Position numbers and translations under genes: made by a program
Notes under the pieces: model-generated
Told to the model about the DNA's origin: nothing
The model's input: only the letters and a program-made list of their open reading frames with translations
Database searches by the model: none
Shown: positions 42,984 through 52,725 of the stretch, piece after piece
Position numbering within the stretch: the first letter of the stretch is position 1
Layout of the letters: the number at the start of each line of letters is the position of its first letter
From: Ewingella americana
GTDB lineage: Bacteria; Pseudomonadota; Gammaproteobacteria; Enterobacterales; Enterobacteriaceae
Length of the DNA stretch: 64,000 nt
Assembly: GCF_006438725.1 (NCBI RefSeq)
Contig: NZ_RCZD01000002.1
Span: 373,294 to 437,293 of the forward strand
Direction: 5' to 3'

Positions 42984-43553
42984 ATGACAAGATATTTTGG
43001 CGCAGCATTTGCCGTTTCGGCTCTGCTGGCACTGGCTGGTTGCGCACAGCAAAATCCGCAATTGCCTGAACTGAAAACCGAAGTCAGCCAGTTAAATCAG
43101 AAATTACAGCACCTGACCGATTTAGCCAGCGCACTGGAGCAACAGACCACCCTTAACCGCCAGTCAAACAATGGCTTGTACTTGTTGCCTGCCGCCAAGA
43201 GTGCTGCGGTGCTAAAAAGTGACATCGGTGAGTTAAGTGTATCCCTGACTAACATCATGCCGGACGCCAGCGGTGTGCAGGGTATTTTGCATATTAAAGC
43301 TCTGTCCGGCCAGCCGTTACCGATGTTCACGGCCTCCGTTGACTGGGGGCAAATGGATCCGGTAACCGGTAAACCGCTCACCGTAGATATGCAAACGCAG
43401 AACATTACTAGTTCTCCAACCCTGCTGCCAAGCGCTGAGCAAACGCTGGATATTAGTTTGCGTAATATTCGCGTTGAAACCCTGGGCTTTATCCGCTTGC
43501 ATCATATTACCGCCGTCCCTGAGCCAGCACCGCAGGTGGTCACTCAGCCCTGA
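42984..43553 (+). CDS. yajI: DUF3251-type lipoprotein YajI
   Basis: A 189-residue lipoprotein. The signal peptide ends in ALAGC, with the lipidated Cys near residue 20 followed by Ala. Next come a short coiled-coil-like segment (LKTEVSQLNQKLQHLTDLAS) and a beta-rich domain matching the YajI/DUF3251 family. The function is unknown. Its position next to nrdR, divergent, is the same as in E. coli. The ATG at 42984 follows AAGGAA. Confidence 0.82.
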   Translation: MTRYFGAAFAVSALLALAGCAQQNPQLPELKTEVSQLNQKLQHLTDLASALEQQTTLNRQSNNGLYLLPAAKSAAVLKSDIGELSVSLTNIMPDASGVQGILHIKALSGQPLPMFTASVDWGQMDPVTGKPLTVDMQTQNITSSPTLLPSAEQTLDISLRNIRVETLGFIRLHHITAVPEPAPQVVTQP

Positions 43554-43572
43554 GCGGCCTTAACGTTGACAT

Positions 43573-43610
43573 AAAAAAACCGACGGCATAAATGACGTCG
43601 GTTTTTTTTA
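43573..43610. terminator. Bidirectional terminator between yajI and the peroxidase gene
   Basis: Stem CCGACG/CGTCGG with flanking runs of seven A and nine T, giving a U tract on both strands. Confidence 0.85.
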
Positions 43611-43622
43611 TTCAGTCAGATA

Positions 43623-45017
43623 TTAATTTCTCATAAGAACATAGGGCTGGTAGTGACCCTGCAAACTGCCAAGAAACGCCACAATATCATCCACATCTTG
43701 TTGTGACGGTGTTTCGCCAACCTGATACACCATCATCTGCTTCACGGCCTCGTCCAGCGTTGCAACATCTCCCCGGTGGAAATACGGAGCGGTCAGGGTA
43801 ACGTTCCGCAGCGTTGGGACTTTCTGGCGAAAACGGTCGCGCTCGTTTTTAGTCACATTCAGACGGCCAATATCTGCATCTGTTATCTCAGCGTTAAAGT
43901 AATCCTTCCTGAGGCCAAGCGGCTCATAAGACTGACCTCCCAGGGTTTTACCAGTATGGCAAGTAGCACATTTATTCTGTTTGAAGAGCTGATACCCATG
44001 CGCCTGCTGAGTGATGATGGCATGTTCATCACCGCGCAGGTAGAGGTCAAACGGACTGTCCGGCGTCAGCAAGGTTTTTTCAAACTCACTGATGGCGTCG
44101 GTGATGGTTGAGGCCGTTAAGCCCTGCGGATAACTTTCGAAAAACTTCGCCTTCAGCCCTGCATCCTGGTCAAGTTTGGCTATGATCTCATCCCATGACG
44201 CGGATCCCATCTCTTTAGGATTGAGCGGCGGCCCACCGGCCTGAGCCTGCAAATCACCGGCACGACCGTCCCAGAACTGCTGATGATTAAACGCGGCGTT
44301 AAATACTGTTGGCGCATTGATAGGCCCCGTTTGCCCTCTTATTCCGATCGATGTTTTCCGGCTATCAACGCCCCCGGAAGCCAGTGCATGGCAGCTGGCA
44401 CAAGAAACCGTACCATCGCCGGAAAGTCGGGGGTCATGAAACAGACGTGTTCCCAACGCCACCTTATTGCCATCCACGCTCAGCGAATTAGGCAGAATTT
44501 GTACAGGTTCATTCTGCCATTTTACCGCTCCCCCCGGCGTGCTGTAGTAGGTTTGGCGCTGATATTTTACCCAACCGAGTATGTCGTCACGCTCTGCCTG
44601 GGTCATTTTTCCCGCCCAGTGCAGCGCGGTATAGCGCGTCGGAGGCATTGCGTTGTACTGCATCACCCATTCGATCTTCGCCAGATCGGCCTCGGGGGCA
44701 GCCGTCCCTTCCAGCAGACTCTTGCGGATCGGCTGCAGGTCAAAGAGTTTGGTGCCGGTACGGATGTCGTAATCCATCAGTTGTTTGGCAACCGGCAGAG
44801 AGGCATAAAAAGGTAAAGGCGTGGAAGGTGTATGGCAGTAGTCACACCCTTTTTGATTGAGCGTTTTCAGGATCTTGGCATTTTCAGGCGTGAGTCCCGC
44901 CGCCGGGGATACACCACTACGTTGCGTGTCGAAATGATAAACATAGACGACAGTGCCCAGATAGCACAAGCCTCCGGCCAAAACGGCACCCGCTATGATT
45001 TTCTTAGTTTTTGTCAT
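43623..45017 (-). CDS. yhjA: Tri-haem cytochrome c peroxidase, YhjA type
   Basis: A 464-residue periplasmic peroxidase anchored by an N-terminal helix (about 7-28). Three CXXCH haem sites are at Cys58-His62, Cys206-His210 and Cys350-His354. The first haem domain is the extra electron-entry domain of YhjA-type enzymes; the other two form the classic bacterial peroxidase. It reduces hydrogen peroxide with electrons from the quinol pool. Its place between secF and yajI differs from E. coli, where tsx and yajD lie there. An FNR site upstream fits low-oxygen expression. Confidence 0.92.
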   Translation of the reverse strand: MTKTKKIIAGAVLAGGLCYLGTVVYVYHFDTQRSGVSPAAGLTPENAKILKTLNQKGCDYCHTPSTPLPFYASLPVAKQLMDYDIRTGTKLFDLQPIRKSLLEGTAAPEADLAKIEWVMQYNAMPPTRYTALHWAGKMTQAERDDILGWVKYQRQTYYSTPGGAVKWQNEPVQILPNSLSVDGNKVALGTRLFHDPRLSGDGTVSCASCHALASGGVDSRKTSIGIRGQTGPINAPTVFNAAFNHQQFWDGRAGDLQAQAGGPPLNPKEMGSASWDEIIAKLDQDAGLKAKFFESYPQGLTASTITDAISEFEKTLLTPDSPFDLYLRGDEHAIITQQAHGYQLFKQNKCATCHTGKTLGGQSYEPLGLRKDYFNAEITDADIGRLNVTKNERDRFRQKVPTLRNVTLTAPYFHRGDVATLDEAVKQMMVYQVGETPSQQDVDDIVAFLGSLQGHYQPYVLMRN

Positions 45018-45122
45018 GAAATTTCCCTATCCAGATAACTTCCCGATAGCCTGCCGCAGCAGGCTATATTTTTCCGTTGAATTTCCGGCAAGTTATAATG
45101 AGGACGGGCAGACAGGCAAAGA

Positions 45123-45136
45123 TTGATTAACGTCAA
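45123..45136. promoter_or_regulatory. FNR-type site upstream of the peroxidase gene
   Basis: TTGAT-TAAC-GTCAA differs from the FNR consensus TTGAT-N4-ATCAA at one base. It is about 110 bases before the start codon; activation from -41.5 would place the transcription start near 45088. Farther up, CTAT (45156) and ATAG (45167) have the spacing of an OxyR half-site, but the outer elements are missing. Confidence 0.6.
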
Positions 45137-45212
45137 ATAGCGCGGTGTCCATTACCTATCGCTGTAATAGAATTCAACGATTAATCATTAAATTAGCGGA
45201 TTAGCAGGTATA

Positions 45213-45238
45213 AAAAAGCCCCGCAGTGCGGGGCTTTT
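45213..45238 (-). terminator. Terminator of secDF
   Basis: Stem AAAAGCCCCGCA/TGCGGGGCTTTT with a one-to-four-base loop and six T on the minus strand, 22 bases after secF. Confidence 0.9.
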
Positions 45239-45259
45239 AGTGACTCACGTCAGAACAAC

Positions 45260-46231
45260 TTAAGGCAGAATTGAAGGCTGATCTGCGCCCTCTTTCTCGA
45301 CTTTCTGTTGCAACATGTGTTCGCGTCTCATCCCGAGTTTCAGGGCCAGCGCGGACGCCACGTAGATTGACGAAGCAGTACCAATCGACACCCCAATCAA
45401 CATGGTCAGTGAGAAGCCACGTAACATTGCACCACCAAACAGATACAACATCAGGATCACGACTAACGTCGTACCGGATGTGATTAATGTTCTGTGCAAC
45501 GTCTGGGTCAACGACACGTTAAAGATTTCGTAAGGTGTCCCGCGACGGATCTTGCGGAAGTTCTCACGAATACGGTCCGATACCACGATGCTGTCGTTAA
45601 GCGAGTAACCGATAACCGACATCAACGAAGCGACAATGGTCAAGTCAACCTCGATATGGAACAACGAGATAACGCCCATGGTGATCACAACGTCGTGAGC
45701 AAGCGAGATAACAACACCTGCGGCCAAACGCCACTCGAAGCGGAAACCGACGTAAAGCAGGATAGCGATCAACGCCACTAACAGCGCCATAGCACCGTTC
45801 TGCGCCAAATCGGCCCCTACGCTCGGCCCAACGAACTCGATGCGTTTCACCTGGGCATTCTGGCTGGTCGTTTCGTTAATCACGCTAAGAACTTTGGTAC
45901 CCAGAACCTGGCCGCCTGTTTCACCCTTAGTCGGTGGCATGCGTACCATGATGTCACGGCTGCTACCAAAGTTCTGTACCAGCGGTTCTGCGAATCCTGC
46001 TTTCTCAAGCGCTGCGCGCATCACGTCCAAATCCGCAGGTTTTTCCAGCGAGATTTCGATGACTGTACCGCCAGTGAAATCCAGACCCCAGTTGAAACCT
46101 TTCACACCGATAATGGCGATAGAAAGGATCAACAGGAAACCGGAGATACCGAAAGCCCAGTAATCCCAGCGCATAAAGTCATAGACTCTACGGCCATGGT
46201 TTAATTGTTCAACAGTATATTCCTGTGCCAC
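45260..46231 (-). CDS. secF: Protein translocase subunit SecF
   Basis: A 323-residue RND-type membrane subunit, same length as in E. coli. With SecD and YajC it uses the proton gradient to help export. It has a first transmembrane helix, the periplasmic P domain ([20 protein letters not shown]) and five further helices ([20 protein letters not shown]). The GTG start at 46231 matches E. coli, ten bases after secD. Confidence 0.98.
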   Translation of the reverse strand: MAQEYTVEQLNHGRRVYDFMRWDYWAFGISGFLLILSIAIIGVKGFNWGLDFTGGTVIEISLEKPADLDVMRAALEKAGFAEPLVQNFGSSRDIMVRMPPTKGETGGQVLGTKVLSVINETTSQNAQVKRIEFVGPSVGADLAQNGAMALLVALIAILLYVGFRFEWRLAAGVVISLAHDVVITMGVISLFHIEVDLTIVASLMSVIGYSLNDSIVVSDRIRENFRKIRRGTPYEIFNVSLTQTLHRTLITSGTTLVVILMLYLFGGAMLRGFSLTMLIGVSIGTASSIYVASALALKLGMRREHMLQQKVEKEGADQPSILP

Positions 46232-46241
46232 AACGCACTCC

Positions 46242-48089
46242 TCAGATAGACAGCTTTTTGATGCGCTTGCCGCCGTACAACAGGTTTACGATGGCACGGG
46301 TACCGATGATTGCGGTAAACATTGACGTCGCTACACCAATACCGGTTGTAATCGCAAAGCCTTTAATTGCCCCGGTGCCGACGGCATACAGGATGATGAC
46401 CTTGATTAGCGTCGTAACGTTGGCATCAAAGATGGAGCTGAACGCGCCTTTGTACCCTTCCTCAATGGCCTGCTGTATTGAACGTCCGTTACTAAGTTCT
46501 TCCTTAATACGTTCGTTGATCAGCACGTTGGCATCAACCGCTACCGCAAGGGTTAATACGATACCCGCAATACCCGGCATGGTGAGCGTCGCCCCTGGTA
46601 TCAGAGACATGATCCCAACAATAAGCACCAGGTTAGCAATCAGCGCAGAGGTCGCAATCAGGCCAAACTTCTTATAGAAGAACAGCATGAAGATAATTGA
46701 GACCGCAAGTCCTGCCAGACAGGCTTCCAGACCTTGCTTGATGTTTTCCATACCCAAGGTCGGACCGATAGTACGTTCTTCAACAATCTGAATTGGCGCA
46801 ATCAGGGCACCAGCGCGCAGCAGCAGAGAGAGCTGACGGGCTTCATTCGGATCATTAACGCCGGTAATACGGAAGCTGTTACCCAGACGTGACTGAATCG
46901 TCGCCACGTTGATCACTTCTTCCTGCTTAGCCAGAATCGAACGACCGTTGGCATCTTTATTACCGCTGTCTTTGTACTCCACAAACAGGGTCGCCATCGG
47001 TTTACCGATGTTGTCCTTGGTGAAGTTAGACATGGCGTTGCCGCCTGCGCTGTCAAGGGAGATGTTAACCTGCGGCTGGTTGTACTCGTCCATGTTGGAC
47101 GTTGAGTCAGTGATATGATCGCCGGTCAGGATCACGCGCTTGTACAAGACAACCGGGCGACCTTCACGGGTATTTTTCACTTCGCTGTCACCCGGCACGC
47201 GGCCAGATGCTGCAGCAGTGGCATCAACGTTGGTATTAACCAGACGGAATTCCAATGTCGCCGTCGCACCTAAAATTTCTTTAGCGCGTGCTGTGTCCTG
47301 AATACCAGGCAGTTCAACGACGATGCGGTCAGCACCCTGACGCTGTACCAGTGGCTCAGCGACACCCAACTGGTTCACACGGTTACGCAGAATATTGATG
47401 TTCTGCTGAACAGCGTATTCACGGGCTTCGTTCAGACGCTCATCGGTCATCACAACGCGTGCAGCGTTACTACCGCTGGCACTGATCACCAAATCACGGT
47501 GGCGTGGAGAGAGATAGCTGATGGCACTGTCACGGGTCGCGGCATCACGGAAAGTGACTTCAGTACCGTAATTGTCGATTTTACGCACCGTCGCGTAAGG
47601 AATATTTTTCTCGCGCAAATCGCTACGCATGTTGTCCATGGTCTGCTCTTGCAGCTTGCTCAGTGCGGTATCCATGTCAACTTCCATCAGGAAGTGCACA
47701 CCACCACGCAGGTCAAGACCGAGCTTCATCGGCTCAGCACCCATCATGCTTAACCATCGCGGCGTTGCCGGCGCAAGGTTAAGTGCAATAACAAATTTGT
47801 CGCCCAGGGCGCTGGTGAGGGCTTCGCGTGCGCGCAGCTGTACATCAGTGTCTTTAAAGCGGGCAAGGATCTGACCATTTTCCAGGGCAATAGATTTGCT
47901 CTGGATCTTGTCTTGATCTAATACGTTTTTGACTTGGTCCAGCGTTGCAACACTGGCGTCGGAGCCCCGAGCGCCAGTAATTTGAACAGCCGGATCCTCA
48001 CCATAAAGGTTGGGAAGTGCATATAGCAGACCGACGATGATCACAACGATCAGCATCAGATACTTCCACAAAGGATAACGGTTTAACAC
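46242..48089 (-). CDS. secD: Protein translocase subunit SecD
   Basis: The 615-residue partner of SecF. One N-terminal helix, the large periplasmic P1 domain ([20 protein letters not shown] near 120), then a five-helix membrane domain with the conserved [17 protein letters not shown] start at 48089, as in E. coli. Upstream yajC is 27 bases away. Confidence 0.98.
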   Translation of the reverse strand: MLNRYPLWKYLMLIVVIIVGLLYALPNLYGEDPAVQITGARGSDASVATLDQVKNVLDQDKIQSKSIALENGQILARFKDTDVQLRAREALTSALGDKFVIALNLAPATPRWLSMMGAEPMKLGLDLRGGVHFLMEVDMDTALSKLQEQTMDNMRSDLREKNIPYATVRKIDNYGTEVTFRDAATRDSAISYLSPRHRDLVISASGSNAARVVMTDERLNEAREYAVQQNINILRNRVNQLGVAEPLVQRQGADRIVVELPGIQDTARAKEILGATATLEFRLVNTNVDATAAASGRVPGDSEVKNTREGRPVVLYKRVILTGDHITDSTSNMDEYNQPQVNISLDSAGGNAMSNFTKDNIGKPMATLFVEYKDSGNKDANGRSILAKQEEVINVATIQSRLGNSFRITGVNDPNEARQLSLLLRAGALIAPIQIVEERTIGPTLGMENIKQGLEACLAGLAVSIIFMLFFYKKFGLIATSALIANLVLIVGIMSLIPGATLTMPGIAGIVLTLAVAVDANVLINERIKEELSNGRSIQQAIEEGYKGAFSSIFDANVTTLIKVIILYAVGTGAIKGFAITTGIGVATSMFTAIIGTRAIVNLLYGGKRIKKLSI

Positions 48090-48116
48090 GGCAGTTCCCT
48101 TCGGGAAAATCGAAAA

Positions 48117-48449
48117 TTAAAGAGCCTTCATCGTACCTTTCGGCAGAACGGCAGCCACGAAGTCACGCTTGATCATCACTTCAGTGGTGTCATTCAGCGC
48201 GATAACAACATAACCGGTTTCGGCTACTTTGCTTACGCGACCGATCAGACCACCGGTGGTCATCACTTCGTCACCTTTACCGATGGAGTCCATCAGTTTT
48301 TTGTGTTCTTTAGAGCGTTTCTGTTGCGGGCGCAGGATCATGAAATAGAAAATCAGACCAAATACCACCAGCATGATGACCAGAGAGTAAGGACTTCCCT
48401 GTGACGGTGCGCCGGAAGCAGCGACTGCATCGGAAATGAAAAGACTCAT
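48117..48449 (-). CDS. yajC: Preprotein translocase accessory protein YajC
   Basis: A 110-residue single-span membrane protein (helix about 20-40, YSLVIMLVVFGLIFYFMILR) with a cytoplasmic domain rich in beta strands (GDEVMTTGGLIGRVSKV). It is part of the SecDF-YajC holotranslocon. It lies in the leftward queA-tgt-yajC-secD-secF group, 168 bases after tgt. Confidence 0.97.
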   Translation of the reverse strand: MSLFISDAVAASGAPSQGSPYSLVIMLVVFGLIFYFMILRPQQKRSKEHKKLMDSIGKGDEVMTTGGLIGRVSKVAETGYVVIALNDTTEVMIKRDFVAAVLPKGTMKAL

Positions 48450-48617
48450 TTAAATTCCCTCATTGTTGTTATGAAACATGACGATAAGCCGCCTGTTTCT
48501 GTTGAATCGACGCGTTTAAAAGCACCGCCAAAATGGCGACGCCAGGTAAATTGTTGACATCAGCTTGTGATATCAAAAATCTGCTATCAGAACGTGGTTT
48601 TCCAAAACTTTTACGAA

Positions 48618-49778
<1,161 letters not shown>

Positions 49779-49843
49779 TTACTCCGCGACACTATGCGCG
49801 GAAAAATTAAGCCCAAATGTACCGAGTACGTCCGGGCCGGTGA

Positions 49844-50914
49844 TCACTGGCTGACCACTTCAAGCGGTGCCAGAGGATTACGGTTGATGAACATCGCATC
49901 ACCGTAACTAAAGAAGCGGTACTGCTCAACCACCGCCTGATGGTACGCATTCATCGTGTTTTTATATCCGGCAAACGCGGATACCAGCATGATTAACGTC
50001 GATTCAGGCAGGTGGAAATTAGTGATCAGGGCATCAATCACCTGATAATGATAGCCGGGATAAATGAAAATTTTAGTATCGCCAAAGAATGGCGCAATCA
50101 ATGCATTCTCTGCGGCTTTGGCTGCACTTTCCAGTGAGCGCACAGATGTAGTGCCCACGGCGACAACCCGCTTGCCACGGGCTTTACAGGCCAGCACCGC
50201 ATCCACCACGTCCTGAGGCACTTCGGCATACTCCGCGTGCATCACATGTTCTTCGATAGTCTCTACTCTCACCGGCTGGAAGGTGCCGGCACCCACGTGC
50301 AGCGTCACAAAAGCAAACTCAACACCCTTCTCTTTCAGGGCATCCATCAGCGGTTGGTCGAAGTGCAGACCGGCGGTCGGTGCGGCGACAGCGCCGAGAC
50401 GCTCGCTGTAAACCGTCTGGTATAACTCACGGTCAGCGTCTTCATCAGGGCGATCGATATAAGGAGGCAACGGCATATGGCCGATTTCATCAAGCAACGT
50501 GAAGACATCGCGATCTTCATTAAATTCGAGTTCAAACAGCGTGTCGTGGCGTGCCACCATAGTGGCTTTAATATTTTCGTTATCGCCTAACAGCAGTTCT
50601 GCGCCCGGTTTGGGCGATTTTGAGGCCCGAACGTGCGCCAGAATGCGTTTAGTATCGAGCACGCGTTCGACCAGGACTTCAATTTTACCGCCGCTGGCTT
50701 TACGGCCAAACACGCGTGCAGGGATAACCCGGGTATTGTTGAAGACCAGCAGATCACCCGCCTCCAGTTTGTCGAGCAGGTCCGTAAAAATGCCGTGCGT
50801 CAGTTCGCCGGTCGGTCCATCCAGCGACAACAAACGGCAGCCGCTGCGCTGGGTCTGCGGATAGCGGGCAATCAGGGACTCGGGGAGTTCAAAAGAAAAA
50901 TCGGCAACGCGCAT
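49844..50914 (-). CDS. queA: S-adenosylmethionine:tRNA ribosyltransferase-isomerase QueA
   Basis: A 356-residue enzyme, the E. coli length, that transfers ribose from SAM to preQ1-tRNA to form epoxyqueuosine. Conserved segments are [36 protein letters not shown] and the C-terminal [12 protein letters not shown] at 50914, divergent from acpH across 135 bases. Confidence 0.97.
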   Translation of the reverse strand: MRVADFSFELPESLIARYPQTQRSGCRLLSLDGPTGELTHGIFTDLLDKLEAGDLLVFNNTRVIPARVFGRKASGGKIEVLVERVLDTKRILAHVRASKSPKPGAELLLGDNENIKATMVARHDTLFELEFNEDRDVFTLLDEIGHMPLPPYIDRPDEDADRELYQTVYSERLGAVAAPTAGLHFDQPLMDALKEKGVEFAFVTLHVGAGTFQPVRVETIEEHVMHAEYAEVPQDVVDAVLACKARGKRVVAVGTTSVRSLESAAKAAENALIAPFFGDTKIFIYPGYHYQVIDALITNFHLPESTLIMLVSAFAGYKNTMNAYHQAVVEQYRFFSYGDAMFINRNPLAPLEVVSQ

Positions 50915-51037
50915 GGCTTTTCACTTCACTTAACGGACAAAAACAGGCGGCTTAGTCTAGAGGTCCGGGCCTTTTGCTGCAAGCTTCTACCGTAATTAAG
51001 CGGGCGGCAAACGTGTCCTTTGTCATGTTTTCCGCGC

Positions 51038-51043
51038 TATAAT
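51038..51043 (+). promoter_or_regulatory. -10 element of acpH, possibly leaderless
   Basis: A perfect TATAAT ends six bases before the acpH ATG, which would place the transcription start at or next to the start codon. No ribosome site precedes the ATG. I do not see a strong -35 element at the right spacing. Confidence 0.45.
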
Positions 51044-51049
51044 GCCGGA

Positions 51050-51631
51050 ATGAATTTTTTAGCTCATCTCCACCTGGCCTCACTGGCCAACAGCTCACTG
51101 CTGGGTAACCTGCTGGCTGACTTCGTACGTGGCAATCCCGAAGGGCTTTATTCTGACACCATTGTCAGCGGGATCCGCATGCACCGCCGGGTTGACGTTA
51201 TGACCGACAGCCTGCCGGAAGTCAAAATCGCCCGCAGCTATTTCCGTGAAGAGTTTCGCCGCGTCGCCCCCATCACACTTGATGTGATGTGGGATCACTT
51301 CCTGTCACGCCACTGGGACATGCTGGTGCCAAATATTTCACTGGAAGAGTTTATCGGCCATTGTCAGTTGGAAATTGAGCCGCAGTTACCGCACATGCCT
51401 GAGCGCTTTCAAAATCTGAATGCCTGGTTGTGGCCAGACCGCTGGATGCAACGCTATGCCGCCCTGCCGTTTATCAGCCAGGTATTAAAGGGGATGGCGT
51501 CACGTCGGCCTAAACTTAGCGCACTGTCAGGTTCTTTCCATGACCTTGAACTGAACTATGACGCACTCGAACAACTTTTCTGGCAGTTTTATCCGCAAAT
51601 GATGCAACAGGCGATAAAACAACAGATCTGA
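51050..51631 (+). CDS. acpH: Acyl carrier protein phosphodiesterase AcpH
   Basis: A 193-residue HD-like phosphodiesterase that removes 4'-phosphopantetheine from acyl carrier protein. Metal-binding residues lie in [23 protein letters not shown] and [12 protein letters not shown]. The ATG at 51050 gives the family start [10 protein letters not shown] and the E. coli length; the upstream in-frame codons are not conserved. Confidence 0.94.
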   Translation: MNFLAHLHLASLANSSLLGNLLADFVRGNPEGLYSDTIVSGIRMHRRVDVMTDSLPEVKIARSYFREEFRRVAPITLDVMWDHFLSRHWDMLVPNISLEEFIGHCQLEIEPQLPHMPERFQNLNAWLWPDRWMQRYAALPFISQVLKGMASRRPKLSALSGSFHDLELNYDALEQLFWQFYPQMMQQAIKQQI

Positions 51632-51722
51632 CTCACCGCCTGAAATAGTGTGAGGCAGGACGCAATTCCATGCAATTCAGTCGGTTATTCATAGATTAAA
51701 CTGGGATCTGACTCACAGACTG

Positions 51723-51737
51723 ATAGCCAGATACTAT
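51723..51737. promoter_or_regulatory. OxyR-like motif upstream of the peroxiredoxin gene
   Basis: ATAG, seven bases, CTAT matches half of the OxyR pattern, and an ATTG follows at the next expected position. It lies about 100 bases before the peroxiredoxin start. Only two of four elements are exact. Confidence 0.35.
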
Positions 51738-51838
51738 CTGATTGATTGGTCTGATGGGGTTTATTCGCTTGTCTTCAGCCCCTATACTAGCTAGCGAATT
51801 ATACATCCTATTCTCTTACCTACTATAAAGGAGTTCTT

Positions 51839-52441
51839 ATGGTCCTGGTAACTCGTCCAGCCCCAGATTTCACCGCAGCAGCAGTTCTTGGTAGCGGCGA
51901 AGTTGTTGAAAACTTCAACTTCAAAAAACACACTGCAGGCAAACCTACTGTTATTTTCTTCTGGCCAATGGACTTCACCTTCGTGTGTCCTTCTGAGCTG
52001 ATCGCTTTTGATCACCGTTACGAAGAATTCCAGAAACGTGGCGTAGAAGTTGTAGGTGTTTCCTTCGACTCCGAATTCGTTCACAACGCATGGCGTAACA
52101 CGCCGGTTGAGAAAGGCGGTATCGGTCCGGTTAAATACGCGATGGTCGCTGACATCAAACGCGAAATTCAGAAAGCCTACGGTATTGAACATCCGGACGC
52201 TGGCGTTGCACTGCGCGGCTCTTTCTTGATCGACAAAGAAGGCGTTGTTCGTCACCAGGTCGTTAACGACCTGCCACTGGGCCGTAACATCGACGAAATG
52301 CTGCGCATGGTTGATGCATTGCAGTTCCACGAAGAGCATGGCGAAGTGTGCCCGGCTCAGTGGGAAAAAGGCAAAAAAGGCATGGGCGCATCTCCAGATG
52401 GCGTAGCTAAATACCTGTCTGAAAACGCTTCAAACCTGTAA
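51839..52441 (+). CDS. Typical 2-Cys peroxiredoxin (AhpC/TSA family)
   Basis: A 200-residue thiol peroxidase. The peroxidatic Cys50 is in PMDFTFVCPSE with Thr47, and the resolving Cys171 is in GEVCPAQW. It has the GGIG motif of eukaryote-like peroxiredoxins, but the C-terminus has YL instead of the sensitive YF, which predicts a robust enzyme. It would reduce hydrogen peroxide and organic peroxides with thioredoxin or a similar donor. Start ATG at 51839 after AAAGGAG. E. coli has no gene of this type here; the standard ahpC is usually next to ahpF, which is absent. Confidence 0.92.
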   Translation: MVLVTRPAPDFTAAAVLGSGEVVENFNFKKHTAGKPTVIFFWPMDFTFVCPSELIAFDHRYEEFQKRGVEVVGVSFDSEFVHNAWRNTPVEKGGIGPVKYAMVADIKREIQKAYGIEHPDAGVALRGSFLIDKEGVVRHQVVNDLPLGRNIDEMLRMVDALQFHEEHGEVCPAQWEKGKKGMGASPDGVAKYLSENASNL

Positions 52442-52466
52442 TCCTCTTTCGGATTTTAAGGTCAAT

Positions 52467-52496
52467 AACGGTCAGCTTCGCTGGCCGTTTTTTTTA
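52467..52496 (+). terminator. Terminator of the peroxiredoxin gene
   Basis: Stem AACGGTCAG/CTGGCCGTT (one G-T pair) with loop CTTCG, then eight or more T. Confidence 0.88.
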
Positions 52497-52725
52497 CCTG
52501 CCCTCCAACTCCTTCACATATTCGTAACAAATCTCTGCGCCTTCCCCTGAATAAAAGCTACTCTCAATACGTCCTTTTGCCTGCTGTGCAACGCCTGAAG
52601 AACTGGCGCGTACCTTGCATAGATCCTCTGGGCGAAATGGACGCGATCGCCATCAAAAAAGCGTTATCACACAAGAGCCTGAAGGTTCTGATATTAAAAT
52701 GACAGGGTAATAAACAGGAGTTTAT

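Noticed and set aside
43623-45017. MauG-like methylamine or quinone cofactor maturation enzyme
   Set aside because: The three CXXCH sites, membrane anchor and length fit the YhjA peroxidase, and no mau-type partner genes are near.
52467-52496. Hairpin after the peroxiredoxin gene considered as a small RNA
   Set aside because: It has the ordinary form of a rho-independent terminator at the expected distance; there is no separate promoter evidence.
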